Positions 1-8,421 of a stretch of 64,000 nt of DNA are shown here, piece after piece (positions within the stretch are counted from its first letter, which is position 1; each line of letters opens with the position of its first letter). The notes below the pieces were generated by a model. That model was not told the DNA's origin. It saw nothing but the letters and a program-made list of their open reading frames with translations, and ran no database searches. The stretch comes from Reinekea marina (GTDB lineage: Bacteria > Pseudomonadota > Gammaproteobacteria > Pseudomonadales > Natronospirillaceae), in assembly GCF_030409715.1 (NCBI RefSeq), contig NZ_JAUFQI010000001.1:558001-622000 (forward strand). Direction: 5' to 3'. The translations under genes were made by a program, and so were the position numbers.

Positions 1-1
1 T

Positions 2-130
2 AGATCTTTTGTTCTAGAACATATGAATTTGGATCAGGTTCAAGACGAAACCCAGCGTAAATTTTGTCGCCGGCTGGAATCTATACCGCTCCCTGAGTTA
101 TTAGAGGAAATCGATGTATATACGGAGTAG
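2..130 (+). CDS. C-terminal end of an unidentified ORF, cut by the window edge
   Basis: An open frame runs from the first bases of the window to a TAG at 128-130, giving about 42 residues that end in LLEEIDVYTE. The frame is open at the left edge, so only the C-terminus is visible; an internal ATG lies at 23. The composition is charged and helix-like (NLDQVQDETQRKFCRRLE). I do not recognise the family. A 51-codon ORF in another frame (114-269) overlaps its end and has no convincing ribosome-binding site. The call as a real gene end rests only on the open frame. Confidence 0.35.
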   Translation, partial: RSFVLEHMNLDQVQDETQRKFCRRLESIPLPELLEEIDVYTE

Positions 131-269
131 CTTTGTCTTCTTTAGCAAGGCAATGGACCATGACAACTGGATAGCAATCTGGCAAAACAATATCGATGGT
201 TTTGAAGACTATTTTAAAGCAGACAGAGTTAAGTTTGGTGGAATCTCGGTTAAAGACATTTGTAAGTAA

Positions 270-590
270 AGTTGTGTGGGGCTAACTAAACCTTCCGCCA
301 AGTTAGCCGTTCTGGATAATTTTGTAATTTAAACACCCATTCTATCTAAATAGCCTTGTGGATTGACCTGGTCCTAGTAGCGCACTAAACCTAGTAGTAT
401 TGAGTTTGTATTCGACTAATTCGGCTTACAAGCTATAGTGCTATGAGCCTCGCTTTTGAATTACTACATTGCGTCCACCTTGAGCTCTTATCTGTTTGGG
501 GATTCACTGGGATCCTGTTTTTGCATAACGAGAAAACTTGGCTCTAACTTATTGGCTGCGATCATGGCCTGACAACGTAGGGATTTAAAA
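270..590. other. intergenic region with one inverted repeat
   Basis: No gene is evident here. A perfect 8-bp inverted repeat (GGCTAACT at 280-287, AGTTAGCC at 301-308) could form a hairpin, but no T-run follows, so it is not a clear terminator. The remainder holds scattered stop codons in all frames. Confidence 0.5.
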
Positions 591-1115
591 ATGAAATCGA
601 ATGTTTATGAGTCACAAAAGCCCTTAAAAGAAAGTTATCGTATAGATCCAAGCCTCGCCATGGTCATTGACCACGCCAAAACTACGGGAAAAAATGCCAG
701 TGATCCATTTCATTCGATCGTTGAGCCTATGGCTGGTTGTGGTGTTTCGGTACCTGTAGGAGTGCATGCCGCAGTTGGTGGTTTGCATGATGCACCTACA
801 CCAGGGGATCTTTTGTGTGCAGCGTTGGCGGCTTGCCAAGATTCAGCTATAAGAATGGTCGCTAACTTAATGGAAATTGAGCTAATTGAACTTGAAGTGA
901 GTGTTACGGCAACAGCTGATGTGCGAGGTGCGCTGATGATGGATAAGTTGGTTCCTGTTGGATTTCAACAAATGAAATGCGAAGTAAAGATGAAGGTCAG
1001 TGATGGCATTGAGTTGGAAAAAATAGAACGGCTTCATTGGGCCGCTCAACAATGTTGTGTAATACAACAAACGCTTAAGTCGCCCCCACGGGTAGATACG
1101 ATTTTTGTTATGTAA
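591..1115 (+). CDS. OsmC family protein
   Basis: The 174-residue product fits the OsmC/Ohr-like fold, whose members are usually cytoplasmic peroxide- or hydroperoxide-reducing enzymes or related proteins of unknown substrate. The typical central stretch PTPGDLLCAALAACQDSAIR is present, with Cys82 in the position of the first redox cysteine. A second cysteine pair, Cys155-Cys156 in AAQQCCVIQQTL, lies where the second redox cysteine is expected. The N-terminal 45 residues are longer and more divergent than in short OsmC proteins. The gene stands alone with only a modest AGGGA-type ribosome-binding site. The family call is firm; the substrate is unknown. Confidence 0.8.
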   Translation: MKSNVYESQKPLKESYRIDPSLAMVIDHAKTTGKNASDPFHSIVEPMAGCGVSVPVGVHAAVGGLHDAPTPGDLLCAALAACQDSAIRMVANLMEIELIELEVSVTATADVRGALMMDKLVPVGFQQMKCEVKMKVSDGIELEKIERLHWAAQQCCVIQQTLKSPPRVDTIFVM

Positions 1116-1353
1116 CGCAACGCACATGAGTTCAATTATTTAGGGCGTTTGCTAAAGTTTATCAACCTGCATTGCAATAGAATATACACGCAATGCACTG
1201 GTGCTTTAGGGTGTTTTGAAATAAAGTAACACTCGACTGAGGCTGTTCGATTGCGGTGATATCCGCACAGTAAGCCATAGAGAGGTGCGAGCTATAAGCC
1301 ATATCCTCTCAAGAGCAATCTCCAATTATAAATACCAATAAAGGAAGTTAATC

Positions 1354-3555
1354 ATGACTCGACCGCTACTGATAGCAGCGATTACTGCTATTTTAGCCCT
1401 CAGTGGATGCGCAACGAATACGGTAAAGCAAACTCCCATTAAAACTGAACTATCGTCTCTTGTTAGCGGACCGAGATTAAATAAAAAACTGCCCGACTCA
1501 GCCTACGGTTACGTCCGCATACCTAATACTTGGAGCTTTTTCAGCGCAAGTGACGATTCCTTTAACCTAGCGCAAGGCAACGAGGCCCACGTGTCTCAAT
1601 TGCAACAACTGCAAAAAGCCTTTGTAGCGGTGTTGGGCGAAGAGTTTCAGGCTGAAGGTAAGTTAGTAGCCAATCTATTCAGTGAAAAGCTAACATCGCC
1701 TTTAGAAGTAATGCTATACCCTGCCGATGGCACACCGTTGCCATACGCTCTAGCCTCCGCAACGCTTATCTATGATTCGGCAGAACAGTTAAACCCTGTA
1801 TTGGATGAAATTCAAAGCCTTGTTTCAGGCTTGCGTATTGCTAAATACTTTGGTGATAGCGGCTTCGCTACCCTTATCATGGGCTCGGTCAAAATAGTAA
1901 TGCAATACAACAACGAACAAGTACTGACCGTGTTTGCCGGAATGGTCGCCTCGGAAAAACTACTCACCGACCAACTAGTCGCATTAGAGCCTACAACCAA
2001 TACTGATTTCTTAACGATAGAAAAATCTATTGATACCGCCGGAAATGGCTCGCTGGTATGGGTAAATACGAAAGCGTTAATGCCTGTGGTTTATTTGTTT
2101 GCACCCGAGCAAGCTAAGCAATTAACAAAACTGGGTCTAGCAGACATTAGCAGCTTAGCCGCTGGAATGGGTGCCGCCAATGGCAAAGGTAGGCTTCGAA
2201 TTGCCATAAACACCTCTGCGCAAAGTAAACTGTTCTTACAAGCCCCATCACAAAATGCCCAACCCGATTTTAAAACTGTAGGTAAGCCAAGTTTTGTTTC
2301 TCAAATGCGGTTACCTAATGAAAACCAGATAAACGGCATCGTCAAACAACTGTCTAAAAGCAATGAAGAAATTGAATATATATACGATGAGCTGAATGCC
2401 GAAATCAACAGCGCTGGCTTTGATGCACTCGGCTATTTCAACAATTTCGGTCATGTTATTTTTTACAAGGATGACATAGGTACCTTCGCGGCACAGCATA
2501 TCCGTGATAAAGAAAACTTCTCCACCTACGTTAAAAACATTTTAACGTCATCGTCTGACTTAGTCGCCTCTGACGAATTTAAAACGCAGGCAAATGAAAA
2601 CGATAGCATGAATGCCTTTATAAAGGCCGTAAACAATATTACTCTTGAACGTCGAACCTATGCAGGCCAAGAAATTTTTCACTTAACGGTTCCAAACGTT
2701 TTAAACAACCTAATGTACCAAGATCTGGCCGGTGAAATACCGCTGGCCTTGCTAAAAACTATTGGTGGTGGTGACGAGCATTTGTATTGGACGATTGAAG
2801 ACGACTACATTGTTTACGCCAGTCTGCCGCAATTATTGATTGAACGCATTCGCAACAAAAAAACAACATCCATACAGCAATGGTTACTCTATAATGGGTT
2901 AGACCAGCAACACACCTTCCTGTCTGCCAGCGGCGTATTTGAAGGTGGCAAAGTAAAGCTTTATCACCATTATTTAACACTGCTGAAGCTCATGGCCGAT
3001 GGTCTAGAGTCTGAATTTGACATATTCGCATTCCCAACGGCATCTGAACTCGCACTAAGTGACCCAGGTTTAACGAGCGCACAGCTCGATTGGGCCCCAA
3101 CGGGCATTGCATTAGAGTTCACCTATGAAAAAACTCCGATAGACTTGTTACTCATGAGCGATAGTAGCTTAGCTGCCATAGCCACAGTGGGCGTATTGGC
3201 GTCTGTCGCGATACCGCAGTATCAAGAATACACAGTGCGTTCAAAAGTTTTAGAATCCTATAACGAAAGCAAAAAGCTGCAGAATGAACTAATAGAGTAT
3301 TACTTAGTTAACGAAAGCTTCCCAGATAGCGAGGCCGTGGAAGAACTGTATTTTGCCGACCTAAGTAGCGAGTTTATTTATTACACCGAGATAGAGGCGG
3401 GCACAGGTATTGTTACGATTTACTTAGACATAAATCCGACCCTTTCTGATGAAATCATATTGTTAACGCCCCATCAAGATGGCTACGGCAATGTTGTATT
3501 TTTGTGCGAATCAACCTTAGACTACAATTATCTACCTGCTCACTGCCAGCAGTAA
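1354..3555 (+). CDS. Large lipoprotein with C-terminal type IV pilin-like module
   Basis: This 733-residue protein begins with a lipoprotein signal ending in the lipobox LSGC (Cys19) after a good AAAGGAAG ribosome-binding site. Residues about 40-595 are a mixed alpha/beta region I cannot place firmly; its layout loosely recalls DUF3352-type surface proteins. From about residue 600 the sequence changes to a pilin-like pattern: a hydrophobic segment AAIATVGVLASVAIPQYQEY then TVRSKV, which is very close to the N-terminal helix of class III/IV pilins after the cleavage site. A helix and a C-terminal cysteine pair follow (Cys718 and Cys731, in CESTLDYNYLPAHC), like the pilin disulfide loop. The prepilin cleavage motif GFTLIEL is absent. 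A terminator follows directly. Confidence 0.7.
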   Translation: MTRPLLIAAITAILALSGCATNTVKQTPIKTELSSLVSGPRLNKKLPDSAYGYVRIPNTWSFFSASDDSFNLAQGNEAHVSQLQQLQKAFVAVLGEEFQAEGKLVANLFSEKLTSPLEVMLYPADGTPLPYALASATLIYDSAEQLNPVLDEIQSLVSGLRIAKYFGDSGFATLIMGSVKIVMQYNNEQVLTVFAGMVASEKLLTDQLVALEPTTNTDFLTIEKSIDTAGNGSLVWVNTKALMPVVYLFAPEQAKQLTKLGLADISSLAAGMGAANGKGRLRIAINTSAQSKLFLQAPSQNAQPDFKTVGKPSFVSQMRLPNENQINGIVKQLSKSNEEIEYIYDELNAEINSAGFDALGYFNNFGHVIFYKDDIGTFAAQHIRDKENFSTYVKNILTSSSDLVASDEFKTQANENDSMNAFIKAVNNITLERRTYAGQEIFHLTVPNVLNNLMYQDLAGEIPLALLKTIGGGDEHLYWTIEDDYIVYASLPQLLIERIRNKKTTSIQQWLLYNGLDQQHTFLSASGVFEGGKVKLYHHYLTLLKLMADGLESEFDIFAFPTASELALSDPGLTSAQLDWAPTGIALEFTYEKTPIDLLLMSDSSLAAIATVGVLASVAIPQYQEYTVRSKVLESYNESKKLQNELIEYYLVNESFPDSEAVEELYFADLSSEFIYYTEIEAGTGIVTIYLDINPTLSDEIILLTPHQDGYGNVVFLCESTLDYNYLPAHCQQ

Positions 3556-3580
3556 AGCAGCGGTATTTAACAAAGAAGAA

Positions 3581-3605
3581 GGCACCTAAGAGGTGCCTTT
3601 ATTTT
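3581..3605 (+). terminator. rho-independent terminator of the lipoprotein gene
   Basis: Stem GGCACCT/AGGTGCC with a 3-nt loop, followed by TTTATTTT. It lies 26 bp after the stop codon at 3555. Confidence 0.85.
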
Positions 3606-3920
3606 GGTAGCAAACACAGAAGGAGCGCGCGTTGTGATTAACAATGATGAAGCCAGATTATAGGTAACGAAAGTGTTTAAGCTTATAGAGGCGGCAGAGT
3701 TTGCAAACTTGGCTTAAAGCCCAGTAATGTCGTTAAAAAGTCGGTACCGACAGCACAATAATAGAAACAACAAAGTTTCCAAGGGATAAATGTTTAAACA
3801 TTCATGGCATGATGTAAGTTGATTAATCGGGTGTTACGGAAGTCGGCCCAGTTTGCCAATGCAATAATGGCAATGTTCAAAACAGTTGCGTTAAATGAGT
3901 CGTTTCTAACTACAGTCTAA
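3606..3920. other. intergenic region without recognised gene
   Basis: No ORF with coding character is seen. Two small inverted repeats are present: AATGTTTAAACATT near 3788 and TTGCCA...TGGCAA near 3852-3873. Their role is unknown. Confidence 0.4.
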
Positions 3921-5129
3921 TCACCTTTCCACTAACACATTCCGATTCATAAACATCAACACAGCGCCTAATGAAACCATCGTGGCTGTTAATAGCAAAG
4001 CAGCATTGTAAGAACCGAAGTAATCGGTTAAGGCTACCGAGTAAAGCGGACCGGCTACTTGGCCAATGCCGTAGGCGGTGGTAATTGCGCCCATTAGAAC
4101 AACAGGTTTGTCGCCGGCCAACTTGCCACCCAGTGTCATAAAGAGTGCAACGAGTGCGATAAACGTTCCGCCGAATAAAATACCTGCGAGTAGGTTGAAG
4201 TAAACGTTATTGGTGATTACAGGAATAAGCAAACCAACCACTTGCAAACCCATGGTGACAACAATAATGTTGATGCTGCCGTATTTGTGCGCCGCTCGCA
4301 TCCATAAAATACAGGATGGAATGCCCGCTACGCCCACTAAAGTCCACGCATAGCCGCCGAAACCTTGTAAGCCTTCTAACGAGTTAACGATATCGGGTAA
4401 GAAGGTGCCTTGTACCACCATGCCTAAGCCTTCCGTAAAATAGGCAAAAATTAGGATTAAAACGAAGCCGGTAAACATACGCATATCTATCGCAGTAGCG
4501 GTGCTCTTTTGGTTTTTTGAATCATCAAACGTTAAGATGTAAATCGAATAGCAAGTCATAAGCGCGACAACAATCGCAATGGCCAGCCAGGCTTGTGCCC
4601 AGGTACCACCAACCCAAAATACCAGTCTGCTTAGTAAGTCGGTGATTAATATAGAAAACCCAATGCCAGAAAAATGAATGCCCATGGCCTTGGTTTTATC
4701 GGTCATATTGAGCTTACTCATAACAATGGCCGAGCCAACGACTAAGGCCATGGCTGATCCAAACCCGGCGATGACCCTTGATACTAACCAAACTACTTCG
4801 TGAGTGGTGGTTGCCAAAATAAAGGTGGTTAACACACACAGCACCGTGCCAATGCGAAACAGCCTAACCTTGCTGTGATTGGTTTTAATGACTATTGAGA
4901 CTATAGAACCCGATAAGTAACCTAAATAGTTTACGCTGGCTAACACTCCCGAAAAGGTAAGCGTTAGCGTATCTGCCAGCATGGAAGGCAGTAAAGAAGT
5001 AAACGCGAACCGGGCTGCACCTACGCCCACAATTAATGCACAAATACCCGCCAGCAAAATTGCGGCATTGCTGTTGCGATCCAGTAAATTCATAAGAAAT
5101 AGTTTCTCTTTATTGTTAAAGCCATACAT
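3921..5129 (-). CDS. MFS transporter, YbfB/YjiJ-like
   Basis: This is an integral inner-membrane carrier of about 400 residues with 12 predicted hydrophobic segments. The first helix region (AGICALIVGVGAARFAFTSLLP) and the following LNYLGYLSGS-like stretch match the YbfB/YjiJ branch of the major facilitator superfamily, whose substrates are mostly unknown. The frame opens at 5129, but the Met at 5093 (MNLLDRNS) is an equally good or better start because the first 12 residues are not typical of the family. Neither start has a strong ribosome-binding site. The gene is alone on the minus strand with no transport or catabolic partner beside it. Confidence 0.75.
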   Translation of the reverse strand: MYGFNNKEKLFLMNLLDRNSNAAILLAGICALIVGVGAARFAFTSLLPSMLADTLTLTFSGVLASVNYLGYLSGSIVSIVIKTNHSKVRLFRIGTVLCVLTTFILATTTHEVVWLVSRVIAGFGSAMALVVGSAIVMSKLNMTDKTKAMGIHFSGIGFSILITDLLSRLVFWVGGTWAQAWLAIAIVVALMTCYSIYILTFDDSKNQKSTATAIDMRMFTGFVLILIFAYFTEGLGMVVQGTFLPDIVNSLEGLQGFGGYAWTLVGVAGIPSCILWMRAAHKYGSINIIVVTMGLQVVGLLIPVITNNVYFNLLAGILFGGTFIALVALFMTLGGKLAGDKPVVLMGAITTAYGIGQVAGPLYSVALTDYFGSYNAALLLTATMVSLGAVLMFMNRNVLVER

Positions 5130-5337
5130 TTAAGTACTTGTAATCGCGCGTTTTCGAATTCTATATGATGGGGTTCAATATTCAGGGAAATGGCGTTTTA
5201 GTCAATCAATCAAACGTCTTAGAATGGTGATAAGCATGAGTGGAGGGTTGGTGGTAACAATTGACAAGCTCGCACTGTTCTAGCACGATAACCCGTATGA
5301 AAAATTACCAAACGCACACCGTCTTGCACATTATCAT

Positions 5338-5409
5338 CATTCCTTAGGAATGGTGGGGTTGTTGATGCGCGTTTTTTAGATCAAACCCACCCTAACGAGG
5401 TGGGTTTTT
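5338..5409 (+). promoter_or_regulatory. possible transcription attenuator upstream of the P-loop kinase gene
   Basis: A clear intrinsic terminator (AACCCACC 5384-5391, loop CTAACGA, GGTGGGTT 5399-5406, then T-run) sits 42 bp before the ATG at 5451, although no plus-strand gene lies upstream. The segment GGTGGGGTT at 5352-5360 can pair with the same AACCCACC arm, which would give a mutually exclusive alternative fold. A small hairpin CATTCC-TTA-GGAATG precedes it. This is the layout of an attenuator or riboswitch expression platform. No ligand-binding family is recognised. Confidence 0.4.
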
Positions 5410-5450
5410 CAGTTCTGCCTCATGGGAATACAACAGAAACAGGAGGCCCT

Positions 5451-5969
5451 ATGAACAAAGTAGCCGTATTTGGTAAACCCGGCAGCGGAAAATCTACCCT
5501 GAGTAAAGCGCTGGCACAGGCCACTGGGTTACCGTTGCATCCGTTAGATTCCATCACCTATCAGCCTAATGGCGAACCGGTGAGCCGAGAAATGGTTGCG
5601 GCGGCTCATGAAGGTATTTTGTCTTCTGATCGCTGGATCATCGATGGTTTAGGGCCGCTTGGTTTATTTTACCAACGCTTAGAAGCCGCTGATACCTTGG
5701 TGTATATCGATTTACCCTATTCAACCAGTTATTGGTTTGTCACCAAGCGGCTTTTAAAAGGCTTGTTCGTTAAACCCGAAGGTTGGCCAAAAAGCAGCTC
5801 GGTCTTAAAAGGCACGTTAGCCAGTTATAAAGTGTTACGAATGTGTCCGCAATTTTGGAATGAAGCGTTTGATGCTAAGTTAACCGCGCTAGCAAGCAAT
5901 AAAACTCTTTACCGAATAAAGTCTGTTGCTGAACTGAAAAGGTTTGTAGGTGAAATGAAGGGTAAGTGA
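5451..5969 (+). CDS. P-loop nucleotide kinase (adenylate kinase / topology-modulation-like)
   Basis: The 172-residue protein starts with a beta strand and Walker A motif (VAVFGKPGSGKSTL), followed by the LD-containing strand typical of small nucleoside-kinase-like P-loop proteins annotated as adenylate kinase or DNA topology modulation protein. The lid and substrate site are too divergent to name the phosphate acceptor. The start at 5451 is chosen because AGGAGG lies at 5441-5446; an in-frame GTG at 5400 would fall inside the terminator hairpin. The gene is monocistronic and has the attenuator-like leader described separately. Confidence 0.7.
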   Translation: MNKVAVFGKPGSGKSTLSKALAQATGLPLHPLDSITYQPNGEPVSREMVAAAHEGILSSDRWIIDGLGPLGLFYQRLEAADTLVYIDLPYSTSYWFVTKRLLKGLFVKPEGWPKSSSVLKGTLASYKVLRMCPQFWNEAFDAKLTALASNKTLYRIKSVAELKRFVGEMKGK

Positions 5970-6219
5970 CTCTACCAACTGGGGCTAGAGTTGATAGGCC
6001 GACTTTGCTAAGCTGGCTAACAGGTTAAAAAAACGCCAACCTAAAGTCGCGCCTTGAGCGATAAGATTGGTAAAAATAATAACAATAAAGCATTTAGCCA
6101 CGTTATAGCTCAACCCAATCTATGGTCTATTCATTTAATATAGCTGTATCGTGTCGTTTGCTTAGAACTCGCCCGTGCAAGCCGAAGAGCATTGCATTGG
6201 CTGGCAAAAAGGAACGATC

Positions 6220-7020
6220 ATGAGTAAGAAAAACGATAGAGCCCTTCGATTTTATGACGAAGTGTTAGGTTTGGATAGATTGCATTATGGGCTTTGGTTG
6301 CCTGATGACGATCTTACCTTCGAAAAGCTGAAATTGGCACAAATCCGATATGAAGATTACCTTGTCGAAAAATTGCCTTCTACAGTAAAAAGCGTTCTAG
6401 ACGTAGGTTGCGGTACAGGAATACTGGTAAAAAAGCTGCTTGATCAATCATACCTTGCCGAGGGTTTATCCCCTGATATAAACCAGAAGAAAAGGTTCGA
6501 GGAAGCCTTAAATGCACCCTTTCATCATATGCCTTTTGAAGAGTTATCTATAGAAGATACGTTTGATTGCATCATTATGAGTGAATCCTGCCAATATATT
6601 AAGCTTGATAAATTATTTAAAAATGCAAAGCGCGCGCTTAAAGCGCATGGCTATTTGATGATTTGTGATTACTTTGTTTTGAATAATGCTGAAGGGGAAC
6701 TGAGCAAAAGCGGCCATCGCTACGATGAGTTCATGAATCGTATTGATCAAGAAGGCTTTAGCGTGGTGGTAGAAGAAGACCTTACCCAAGATGTGACCAA
6801 GACGCTCGACCTAGGAAAAGACTTCGTAGAAAAATCGATGAAAGCGCTCTCGATAGGCACCGAACGAATTAGAAGTAAGCACCCGCAGTTAAGTAAATTT
6901 GTTTTATGGCTATTTAAGAATAAAATAGCCAAAGCAACTAAGCAAACCGACTTACTCGATTCCGACAAGTTTAAGCAGTATAAGTCTTACCGGTTTATTT
7001 TGCTGCAAGCCAATAGTTAG
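6220..7020 (+). CDS. SAM-dependent class I methyltransferase
   Basis: The 266-residue protein carries the class I methyltransferase motif I (LDVGCGTGILVKKL) near residue 67 and a later acidic/aromatic strand (FDCIIMSESCQYI) corresponding to motif IV. The N-terminal part (RFYDEVLGLDRLHYGLW) resembles small-molecule methyltransferases of the UbiE/Coq5 or sterol/N-methyltransferase type; the acceptor cannot be deduced. The ATG at 6220 follows AAAAAGGAACGATC and is preferred to the in-frame GTG at 6175. There is no linked biosynthetic gene. Confidence 0.75.
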   Translation: MSKKNDRALRFYDEVLGLDRLHYGLWLPDDDLTFEKLKLAQIRYEDYLVEKLPSTVKSVLDVGCGTGILVKKLLDQSYLAEGLSPDINQKKRFEEALNAPFHHMPFEELSIEDTFDCIIMSESCQYIKLDKLFKNAKRALKAHGYLMICDYFVLNNAEGELSKSGHRYDEFMNRIDQEGFSVVVEEDLTQDVTKTLDLGKDFVEKSMKALSIGTERIRSKHPQLSKFVLWLFKNKIAKATKQTDLLDSDKFKQYKSYRFILLQANS

Positions 7021-7119
7021 CCAATGTAGCAATGGCTCTGTTGTTTCAGTTTTATGACAGGCCTAATACAGGTCTAGGTTACTATTATCTAACCACCTAG
7101 TCGTGAGTTAAAAAACCAA

Positions 7120-7156
7120 AGGAACCGACTGGAAGCATTAACTCCCAGTCGGTTCG
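7120..7156 (-). terminator. hairpin terminator reading on the minus strand
   Basis: A perfect 11-bp stem (GAACCGACTGG/CCAGTCGGTTC). On the minus strand it is followed by a T-rich stretch (CCTTTGGTTTTTT). It stands just downstream of the duplicated pullulanase 3' fragment and the CPBP gene. Confidence 0.7.
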
Positions 7157-7164
7157 CAGTCTGT

Positions 7165-7252
7165 ATTAAGGTTGGTACAAAACTTTTACCGCCGTTCCTT
7201 CAACTGTTAGAGAACCCGATACTTGTCTGTGATTGCCGCCATTCGGGGTGTC
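7165..7252 (-). repeat. duplicated fragment of the pullulanase 3' end
   Basis: About 88 bp match the last codons and stop of the pullulanase gene at about 8421-8508, with roughly seven mismatches when aligned by eye. The fragment ends exactly where the CPBP gene stop codon lies (7252-7254). It encodes only the last 28 or so residues of the enzyme and is not expressed as a gene by itself. Confidence 0.85.
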
Positions 7253-8082
7253 TAAGTTAAATATCTCGATCTAGCTATGTAATAAATGCTAATGAGCGGC
7301 ACAAAGACAAGAAGGTTGCCAATTAAATACCGAATAAAAGAGTCTTCTGTGTAGTCAATAGACATAATTTCCATCGATCTAACTAGAATCACATCTAGGT
7401 CGAAGCCTATGATTAATAAACCGAATATATTGAATAAAATATGAATAATTATGGCTGGGTAAAGTGATCGGCTTTTAAGTGTTATAACAGAAAGTATGAT
7501 AGAAAAAAGAGCAGAGCCTAAGACATCTGGATGGGGTAAGGCAAAGATAATTGCAACAATTACTGTACTGAATCTTAAACCAAAATATTTATAAAAAAAA
7601 TGTAGCAAATACCCCCTAAACAATAATTCCTCGAACAAGGGTGCTATAAGAACTTGTTCCATTATCAGCATCGATTTCACGAGGACGTTTAAATCATTCG
7701 AAAAAACGTTTATTGGTTCAGATCCAAAATTACTAGACAATAATTCTGATAAAAAAATTGTCCAAGAAATGGGTATAAAGTACAGCCCACCAAAGCTGGA
7801 TATGATCAGTAGCATAGATACAAGAGTAAAATAAGGGATGCTCGCCATTTTTGGAGGATTTATAAATAACGATAAATGATTAAAGTACTTAAACAAAATT
7901 AAACTTGCAGCACTAAAAAAAATAAGGCCGATTAGGGCATAAGCGAACAAAGGCTCTAACCCTGAAAAATTGCTAATACGGAAAGCTGTATCAGTCCCGA
8001 TTAATCCAAAAGATAAAGAAATTAGAAATATGTAGGGAATAATATGTTTTATATCTTTGAAACAGGTTTTTTTAAGTAACAT
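7252..8082 (-). CDS. CPBP family intramembrane glutamic endopeptidase
   Basis: This 276-residue polytopic membrane protein has the CPBP (Abi/CAAX-like) signature: the EELLFRGYLL motif with the catalytic glutamate pair and arginine, FALPHP with the motif-2 histidine, and a final histidine/asparagine motif IIIHILFN. Such proteins act in prenyl-protein processing, bacteriocin self-immunity or membrane protein turnover; nothing here fixes the role. The gene is visibly more A+T-rich than its neighbours, which suggests transfer. Its stop codon coincides with the junction to the pullulanase fragment, so its C-terminus may have been set by a recombination. Confidence 0.85.
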   Translation of the reverse strand: MLLKKTCFKDIKHIIPYIFLISLSFGLIGTDTAFRISNFSGLEPLFAYALIGLIFFSAASLILFKYFNHLSLFINPPKMASIPYFTLVSMLLIISSFGGLYFIPISWTIFLSELLSSNFGSEPINVFSNDLNVLVKSMLIMEQVLIAPLFEELLFRGYLLHFFYKYFGLRFSTVIVAIIFALPHPDVLGSALFSIILSVITLKSRSLYPAIIIHILFNIFGLLIIGFDLDVILVRSMEIMSIDYTEDSFIRYLIGNLLVFVPLISIYYIARSRYLT

Positions 8083-8297
8083 GAGAAAGTATTTTAAACT
8101 ATGATTGATTCTTAAATTTAGTTTAATTTAACGTGTAAAAATATTAGATAATAATGAATCAAATAATAGTGTCTGGCAATGTATAAGGTCATTAACACTT
8201 AAGTTTGTGATTAAGTTCGCAGTGAAGGCTGCGCCGTCATCCTTACATTAAAACACTGATCTAGCACCAAACTTTGCAGAAAACCATCAATGAAAAA

Positions 8298-8366
8298 TCC
8301 ATCAATCTAACTAAAATCACATCTAGATCGAAGAGAGTGATTAGAAATCCGAGTACATCACTTAGA
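8298..8366 (-). repeat. remnant copy of the CPBP gene 3' part
   Basis: The first 40 or so bases (from TCCATCAATCTAACTA) match positions 7370-7410 inside the CPBP gene with about three mismatches, and weaker similarity continues for another 30 bases. No full reading frame remains. With the pullulanase fragment at 7165 it brackets the intact CPBP gene. Confidence 0.7.
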
Positions 8367-8400
8367 ATGGCTCACGGAAAGATATTTACCCGTGAGCCAT
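8367..8400 (-). terminator. hairpin downstream of the pullulanase gene
   Basis: A perfect 11-bp inverted repeat (ATGGCTCACGG/CCGTGAGCCAT) 22 bp after the pullulanase stop. There is no T-run on the minus strand, so it may act as a 3' stabilising structure or a weak terminator. Confidence 0.5.
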
Positions 8401-8421
8401 AACAGTTAGTAACTTTTTACA

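Noticed and set aside
114-269. 51-codon ORF at the left edge
   Set aside because: It overlaps the end of the partial ORF in another frame, has no clear ribosome-binding site and no recognisable motif; I cannot support it as a gene.
5383-5409. Reading the hairpin as a terminator for the minus-strand MFS region
   Set aside because: The MFS gene reads away from it and the T-run is only on the plus strand, so it cannot serve that gene.
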